In this document: positions 59,469 through 64,000 of the stretch, in pieces
Position numbering within the stretch: the stretch's first letter is position 1
How the letters are laid out: each line of letters starts with the position of its first letter
Assembly (NCBI RefSeq): GCF_020171925.1
Contig: NZ_JAIVAR010000002.1
Coordinates: forward strand, 372,001 to 436,000
Length of the DNA stretch: 64,000 nucleotides
Source: Rossellomorea aquimaris
GTDB lineage: Bacteria > Bacillota > Bacilli > Bacillales > Bacillaceae_B
Reading direction: 5' to 3'
The notes under the pieces: generated by a model
What the model was told of the DNA's origin: nothing
Seen by the model: the letters and a program-made list of their open reading frames with translations, nothing else
The model's database searches: none
Position numbers and translations under genes: made by a program

Positions 59469-59593
59469 GCTGCTGATTGGAGTGCAAGATGAAGACTCCT
59501 GCGGGAAGAGTAGCTGATGTGAGACCCCGCAGGAACGAGGAGGCTCACGGGCTACCCGCGGAAAGCGAAGTCTTTCACGGAAATCAGCAGCGG
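59469..59593. repeat. ~130-nt structured repeat, copy 3
   Basis: Arms GCTGATTGGAGTG and CACGGAAATCAGC keep pairing although both changed relative to copies 1-2 (GTTGATT/AATCAAC). Inner GTGAGACCCC...GAGGCTCAC and CCCGCGGAAAGCGAAG conserved. Confidence 0.8.
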
Positions 59594-59765
59594 TGTTTAA
59601 CTGAGCCACGAAAATATACCAACAACTTTAAAAAAAACTTTTCCCCACCACACCAACAAAGAAATCGCTTACAATAAAATCCCCGTCCAATCGCTTATTG
59701 ACTTTCCAAAACAATCCATATAGAATCTCCTATATGATTAAAAAATCAAAAAATTAAATACTTTC

Positions 59766-59922
59766 AAATTATCAAGAGTGACCGAGGGATCAGGCCCTGT
59801 GACGTCCGGCAACCTCCGATATGGAACGGTGCTAATTCCTGCAGAATGGGATTCATTCTGAAAGATAAGTCGATGATATAAGTGCGATGCTTCTTTCAGT
59901 AATTGAAAGGAGCATTTTTTAT
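59766..59922 (+). promoter_or_regulatory. SAM-I riboswitch (S-box) with terminator, controlling metNPQ
   Basis: Aptamer 59766-59869: TTATCAAGAGTGACCGAGGG, GGCCCTGTGACGTCCGGCAACC, GGTGCTAATTCCTGCAG and the closing AAAGATAAG are all canonical. The terminator ATGCTTCTTTC...GAAAGGAGCAT with a T-run follows at 59886-59922. High SAM stops transcription of the methionine importer. Confidence 0.97.
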
Positions 59923-59960
59923 TTAAAAGACAACATGGAAAAAGAAAAGGGGTGTGGATG

Positions 59961-60974
59961 ATGATCAGAATCAACAATCTTGTAAAAGAATACAAAACAA
60001 AAAAGCAGACGGTGCTAGGTGTGGATAACGTCTCCGTCACGATTGAAAAGGGAGAAATCTTCGGAATCGTCGGCTACAGCGGGGCAGGGAAAAGTTCGTT
60101 GATCCGCTGCCTTAACTTACTGGAGAAACCGACATCAGGTGAGATCATCATCGATGGACAGGATTTGACGAAGTTGAACTCCAGGGAACTGCGCTTTGCC
60201 CGTCAAAAAATCAGCATGATCTTTCAGCATTTCCACCTCATCAAAGCGAAAACGGTGTATGAAAACCTTGCTTTTGCCTTGAAAGCGGCCAAAGTGCCAA
60301 AAGCAGATATCGAACCTAGGGTGACAGAGCTTCTTCAAATGGTCGGGTTGAGCGATAAGGCCGATGCCTATCCAGCACAGCTGAGCGGCGGCCAGAAGCA
60401 ACGCGTCGGGATCGCGAGGGCGCTCGCGAATAATCCATCGGTCCTGCTATGCGATGAGGCAACTTCGGCACTCGATCCGAGTACGACGAAATCGATCCTC
60501 AAACTGTTAAAAGACCTGAACAAACAGCTGGGACTCACGATCGTCCTCATCACGCATGAAATGGAAGTGGTCAAGGAAATCTGTGACAGGATGGCCGTCA
60601 TGCAGGACGGAAGAATCGTGGAAGAGGGAGCGGTTTATGACTTGTTTGCGAACCCGAAACAGCCGCTCACGAAGCAGTTCATAGAAAATATCCTGCAGTT
60701 TGAGTTGCCGCCTCATTTACTGAATAGCCGGAGGGGCAAGCTGATCAAAATTCAGTTCAAGGGTTCGATCGCAGAGGAAAGCGTTGTGTCGGAAGTGTTC
60801 CAGAAATACAAGGTACGTGGCAATATCCTTCACGGCAAAATCGAATACATCCAGGAAACGCCGCTAGGGATTTTTATCATGGAACTGATCGGTGAGGATA
60901 CGGAAATACAGGCCGCAATCCGTTACATAACGGCCAAAACACAAAGTCTGGAGGTGCTGGACCGTGCTGCCTGA
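59961..60974 (+). CDS. metN: Methionine ABC transporter ATPase
   Basis: A 337-residue ATPase. Walker A GYSGAGKSS is near residue 37, Q-loop FQHFHLIKAKTV, signature LSGGQKQRVGIARAL, Walker B VLLCDEATSALDP, and H-switch ITHEMEVV. The C-terminal ~90 residues are the NIL regulatory domain (LIKIQFKGSIAEESVVSEVF) that binds methionine for transinhibition. ATG 59961 is eight bases from AAAAGGGG; GTG 59952 and ATG 59958 are alternatives. Its stop overlaps metP. Confidence 0.96.
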   Translation: MIRINNLVKEYKTKKQTVLGVDNVSVTIEKGEIFGIVGYSGAGKSSLIRCLNLLEKPTSGEIIIDGQDLTKLNSRELRFARQKISMIFQHFHLIKAKTVYENLAFALKAAKVPKADIEPRVTELLQMVGLSDKADAYPAQLSGGQKQRVGIARALANNPSVLLCDEATSALDPSTTKSILKLLKDLNKQLGLTIVLITHEMEVVKEICDRMAVMQDGRIVEEGAVYDLFANPKQPLTKQFIENILQFELPPHLLNSRRGKLIKIQFKGSIAEESVVSEVFQKYKVRGNILHGKIEYIQETPLGIFIMELIGEDTEIQAAIRYITAKTQSLEVLDRAA

Positions 60975-61629
60975 TTCCTTGATTGCGATTTTACCAGAGT
61001 TGAATAAAGCTTTCCTTGAAACCGTCTATATGGTGGGGATTTCGCTTGTCATTGCGGTTTTGCTGGGACTGCCGCTAGGCTTTCTCCTTTTTGTGACCGA
61101 CAAAGGATTGTTCCTGCAAAATGGGTTCATTAAAAAGGTCGTCGGTTTCGTCGTCAACATGGTCCGCTCGATTCCGTTCATCATTTTATTGGTTGCACTA
61201 TTACCGCTTACTAAACTATTAACGGGAACGACGATCGGGCCGACAGCGGCCTCAGTATCACTCTCTGTGGCGGGGATTCCGTTTTTCGCAAGAATGGTAG
61301 AGACCGCCCTTCGCGAGATTGATAAGGGAGTCATCGAAGCATCGGTGTCGGTGGGGGCGAGTCCTTGGATGATCATCAAGGACGTGTTGCTGCCGGAAGC
61401 GAAGCCGGCCGTCATCCAGGCTGTCACGATCACAACAATCAGCCTGGTCGCATATTCCGCCATGGCTGGGATTGTAGGCGGAGGCGGTATCGGCGACCTT
61501 GCTATCCGTTTCGGCTATTACCGCTACGACAATACGGTCATGATCACCACGGTCGTCGTGCTGATCTGCCTGGTACAGCTCATTCAGTACACGGGCGATA
61601 TTTTTGCAAGAGTAGTAGATAAACGATAA
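60964..61629 (+). CDS. metP: Methionine ABC transporter permease
   Basis: A 221-residue permease with five helices, starting at GTG 60964 with GGAGGTG seven bases upstream inside the end of metN. The coupling loop is REIDKGVIEASVSVGASPWMIIKDVLLPEAKPA, followed by MAGIVGGGGIGDLAIRFGYYRY, typical of MetI/MetP. Works with MetN and MetQ in methionine and methionine sulfoxide uptake. Confidence 0.95.
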   Translation: MLPDSLIAILPELNKAFLETVYMVGISLVIAVLLGLPLGFLLFVTDKGLFLQNGFIKKVVGFVVNMVRSIPFIILLVALLPLTKLLTGTTIGPTAASVSLSVAGIPFFARMVETALREIDKGVIEASVSVGASPWMIIKDVLLPEAKPAVIQAVTITTISLVAYSAMAGIVGGGGIGDLAIRFGYYRYDNTVMITTVVVLICLVQLIQYTGDIFARVVDKR

Positions 61630-61649
61630 TCATTCAGGGGGAAAAATTC

Positions 61650-62465
61650 ATGAAAAAATGGTTTTTACTTTTAGCAGCCGCCCTGACTGTCAGCCTGCTG
61701 GCAGCGTGCGGTGGAGAAGAAGCAAGCTCAGAGGATAAAAAAGAAATCACGATCGGGGCGACATCCGGTCCTTACAGCGACATGGTGACAAAAGCCATCA
61801 AACCAGGACTTGAGGAAAAAGGGTACACCGTTGAAGTGAAAGAATTCAGCGACTACATCCAGCCTAACAACGCACTCGCTCAGGGGGATCTTGACGCCAA
61901 CCTGTTCCAACATAAGATTTATATGGAAACATTCGCCGAGCAGCACGGCATGGAGCTTTCAGAAGTCATCGTGGTGCCGACCGCACCGATGGGCATCTAT
62001 TCAGAGAAATTTGATGCACTCAAAGACATCAAGGAAGGCAGCGCCATCGCCATCCCGAACGACCCGACCAACGCAGCGCGTGCGTTCCAGATCCTCGTAG
62101 ATGCTGATTTGATCACATTGAAGGAAGGGACAGACCCCTTGACCGTTTCTGAAAAAGACATCGACAAAAATGTAAAGAACCTGGTGTTCAAACCAATCGA
62201 AGCGGCACAGCTACCAAGGGCGGTCGAAAGTGTCGATCTCTCAGCCGTACCGGGGAACTACGCACTGGCGGCGAAAATGGACCTGCTCGACGCCCTGCAG
62301 CTTGAAAACATGCCGGACCAATACCGTAACCGCGTCGTCATGAACACGAAAGATGTTGATTCACAGCTCGCAAAAGACATCAAGGAAGTAGTGGAATCGG
62401 ACAAATTCGAAAAAGTCATTGATGACGAATTCAAAGGCTTCGGCAAACCGGAGTGGATGCAATAA
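61650..62465 (+). CDS. metQ: Methionine-binding lipoprotein
   Basis: A 271-residue lipoprotein with lipobox LAAC near residue 20. The mature protein starts EITIGATSGPYSDMV, then QPNNALAQGDLDANLFQHKIYM and AIPNDPTNAARAFQIL, all landmarks of the NlpA/MetQ family. It delivers methionine to the MetNP complex outside the membrane. Last gene of the S-box-controlled operon, followed by a perfect hairpin. Confidence 0.96.
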   Translation: MKKWFLLLAAALTVSLLAACGGEEASSEDKKEITIGATSGPYSDMVTKAIKPGLEEKGYTVEVKEFSDYIQPNNALAQGDLDANLFQHKIYMETFAEQHGMELSEVIVVPTAPMGIYSEKFDALKDIKEGSAIAIPNDPTNAARAFQILVDADLITLKEGTDPLTVSEKDIDKNVKNLVFKPIEAAQLPRAVESVDLSAVPGNYALAAKMDLLDALQLENMPDQYRNRVVMNTKDVDSQLAKDIKEVVESDKFEKVIDDEFKGFGKPEWMQ

Positions 62466-62481
62466 TTTAACACGTTAACGT

Positions 62482-62525
62482 AGTGAGGGACGTACCTTTA
62501 GCGGGCTAAAGGTACGTCCCTCACT
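62482..62525. terminator. Perfect 21-bp hairpin between metQ and the zinc-ribbon gene (repeat family)
   Basis: AGTGAGGGACGTACCTTTAGC and its exact complement flank GG. No T-run follows; it is the reference copy of the GAGGGACGTACC family and lies between convergent genes. Confidence 0.85.
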
Positions 62526-62536
62526 GGTTTAGTGCG

Positions 62537-63997
62537 TTAAAGCGGATCCACAATCGTCAACCGATCATGCTCCTTTGCGTCATACACTACCCATTTCGCC
62601 TCGGCTTCGTCGTATTCACAGTAGTACGTATAATAGTAGATTTTAGGGATGAAATCGGCGACATCGGGGTCGGATGGGTCGTTCCAGCTGCTGGCGTAGT
62701 GTTCTTCGACATTGATGCTGGCTTTGTATCCTCCGTTCTCTTCTTCAATCGAGAAGGACTGTCTGTCAAAGATCATATCGGTCAAATAGCCGCCATATGT
62801 GATGCTCCTTTTTTGCAGGTTTTTGAGTGTTTTGTTATGGTCTTCGAGCAGTTTTCCTTTTACGTTTCTTAATAAGGAGGCGTCTACACGTGTGATGGCC
62901 TCGATGTAGGAGCTGTTATAACTGATGATATCACTCGTGAGATCATCAAGGACCACCGAAGTACCGATTGGGAAGTCAAGCTGTATTGTATCGGATGCGG
63001 AAGCGGTGACTTCTTCACTGTACACATCTTCCCACGGGTAGCTGTATGTTCCGCTCACTGCCACCGTATCCCCAGCTGATACCGGACCAATCATTAGTGT
63101 GGAATCTTCTATATTTCCGTACGGTTCCCCGTTTAAATAAATTTCCGCCCCTTCAAAGTCAGATGTGACGGTGATGTACTGTTCATCGAATAAGAGTGGG
63201 ATTGGTTGATCGGTGTTTTCCCAAATAAATACTGATTCTGAAGTCTCGAATTCGCCCCATTCCCCGTTTTTAATGGCTTTGAAAGTGAATTTTCCTGGAA
63301 GCACATTTTCTACGATGCGCGCTTCTATCCCTGAAGCCGGAACTTCCTTGTCATTCATGAACACTTTTGCATCCCGGTCTGTCTCGAGCGTGAATGTGAC
63401 GGGGATCAATTCAACGGTATATTGATTGATGAACAACCATCTTTTCTCCGAGGATTCTTTTAACTGAAATAAAAAAGGATCCATTTTATCTTTTGTAGAT
63501 GTAGTGAGAGTGTCTTCTTGCCTTTTTAGATCTTTCACCAGTTTAGCGTATACATCAGGATGACCGTGCAACTGCTCGAGGAAATCCTTGAGAGCGGTTC
63601 TCGTCAACGGTGTATCGGATGAATCTGCCAATATGTTTTGAAGAGATGAGACATCCTTCTTCTCTAATGCTGTTAACAAGGTATCGGTCGTGTGTGACGG
63701 TAAGGAGGCGTCCTTGACATAGAAATACCCGTATGTAGCACTTCCTGCAAGGAAAACCAGAAAAATCACCAAGAAAATCAAGAGTGGGCGAGGTTTCTTC
63801 TTTTTTATGGTCGGTGTGGACTCATATATAACCGGCTGGTGATCCATTGATCCGTTACATCCCGCGCAATACGTTTCAGATTCAGCCATCGCTGTCCCGC
63901 AATGTTTGCAGTAACGGGTTGAAGGCTCTGCACAACGACGGCATTCTTCATCGTCCTCTAGCTCATCCCCACACGCCTTACAGAACTTGCTTGTCAC
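62537..63997 (-). CDS. Zinc-ribbon membrane protein, TcaA/YvbJ-like
   Basis: About 486 residues, read from GTG 63997 three bases from the window edge, so the true start could lie just outside. The N-terminus holds two zinc ribbons (FCKACGDELEDDEECRRC and YCKHCGTAMAESETYCAGC), then one transmembrane helix (PLLIFLVIFLVFLAGSATYGYFYV, ~residues 72-95) and a long extracytoplasmic part with two beta-rich repeats (KVFMNDKEV, AEIYLNGEPYG) and a C-terminal NTF2-like region. This is the TcaA/YvbJ layout; TcaA affects teicoplanin sensitivity and wall teichoic acid in staphylococci. The role here is inferred. Confidence 0.85.
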   Translation of the reverse strand: MTSKFCKACGDELEDDEECRRCAEPSTRYCKHCGTAMAESETYCAGCNGSMDHQPVIYESTPTIKKKKPRPLLIFLVIFLVFLAGSATYGYFYVKDASLPSHTTDTLLTALEKKDVSSLQNILADSSDTPLTRTALKDFLEQLHGHPDVYAKLVKDLKRQEDTLTTSTKDKMDPFLFQLKESSEKRWLFINQYTVELIPVTFTLETDRDAKVFMNDKEVPASGIEARIVENVLPGKFTFKAIKNGEWGEFETSESVFIWENTDQPIPLLFDEQYITVTSDFEGAEIYLNGEPYGNIEDSTLMIGPVSAGDTVAVSGTYSYPWEDVYSEEVTASASDTIQLDFPIGTSVVLDDLTSDIISYNSSYIEAITRVDASLLRNVKGKLLEDHNKTLKNLQKRSITYGGYLTDMIFDRQSFSIEEENGGYKASINVEEHYASSWNDPSDPDVADFIPKIYYYTYYCEYDEAEAKWVVYDAKEHDRLTIVDPL

Positions 63998-64000
63998 CTC

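Overview
The window reads as chromosome of a spore-former of the family Bacillaceae (Firmicutes). Shadow-free genes have strong AGGAGG-type ribosome binding sites and frequent TTG/GTG starts. The content is typical of Bacillus relatives: ComK, a TapA-SipW-TasA matrix operon, an S-box metNPQ operon, SsuABC-like and Sco proteins, a TcaA/YvbJ-like zinc-ribbon protein and cre sites. A marine Bacillus/Rossellomorea-like host is my guess, not something the sequence proves.

Layout. 1-2.5 kb: end of a RidA-family gene, a type-2 ferredoxin-NADP reductase, a tiny Cys-rich ORF and ferredoxin, then small or decayed ORFs. 2.8-6 kb: a small membrane protein, an ECF sigma/anti-sigma pair and a reverse-strand XRE-TPR (RRNPP-like) regulator. 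6.1-6.9 kb: a tRNA operon (Val-Ser-Tyr-Trp-Gly). 7.4-13.6 kb: an extracellular-matrix region with a large secreted Ig-like protein, tapA, sipW, and two TasA/CalY-family fibre proteins; paired SinR-type boxes (GTTCTYT) precede both transcription units. 14-19.6 kb: a giant two-headed secreted amylase/pullulanase behind two cre-like sites. 19.8-27.3 kb: a signalling and secretion stretch with a membrane GGDEF-EAL protein, a GNAT-like partner, an InhA-type metalloprotease and two c-di-GMP-I riboswitches attached only to very small ORFs. 27.3-34.4 kb: a small sigma factor divergent from comK, a histidine kinase, UDP-glucose dehydrogenase, a three-gene pseudopilin-like operon and a STAS protein. 34.4-40.2 kb: Sco, an SsuABC-type importer and two membrane proteins of unknown function.

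40.3-58.4 kb is a galactoside island: Na+/sugar symporter, galK-galE-galT, GH42 beta-galactosidase, galM, a glutamate-type dehydrogenase, a sugar ABC importer (binding protein and two permeases, no ATPase), GH36 alpha-galactosidase and a LacI-family regulator. Three promoters in it share a TTTACTAAA operator motif combined with cre sites, so the parts look like one regulon: import of galactosides, hydrolysis to galactose, then the Leloir pathway. 58.8-64 kb holds a DUF1659/DUF2922 pair, an S-box-controlled methionine importer (metNPQ) and the zinc-ribbon membrane protein.

The most striking unexplained structure is non-coding. Three intergenic loci in the galactoside island carry arrays of 11-bp palindromes (GTGCCAGGCAC, GAGCCAGGCTC, GTACCAGGTAC) whose centres are mostly exactly 25 bp apart, with the outer arms changing in step. 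Other repeat families are a ~130-nt structured element (three copies plus a remnant), a GGGACAGGTACC inverted-repeat family in the first 25 kb, a GAGGGACGTACC family that doubles as terminators, and a five-fold TTATTATCAAAAAC array with ~20.5-bp spacing inside the ssu locus.
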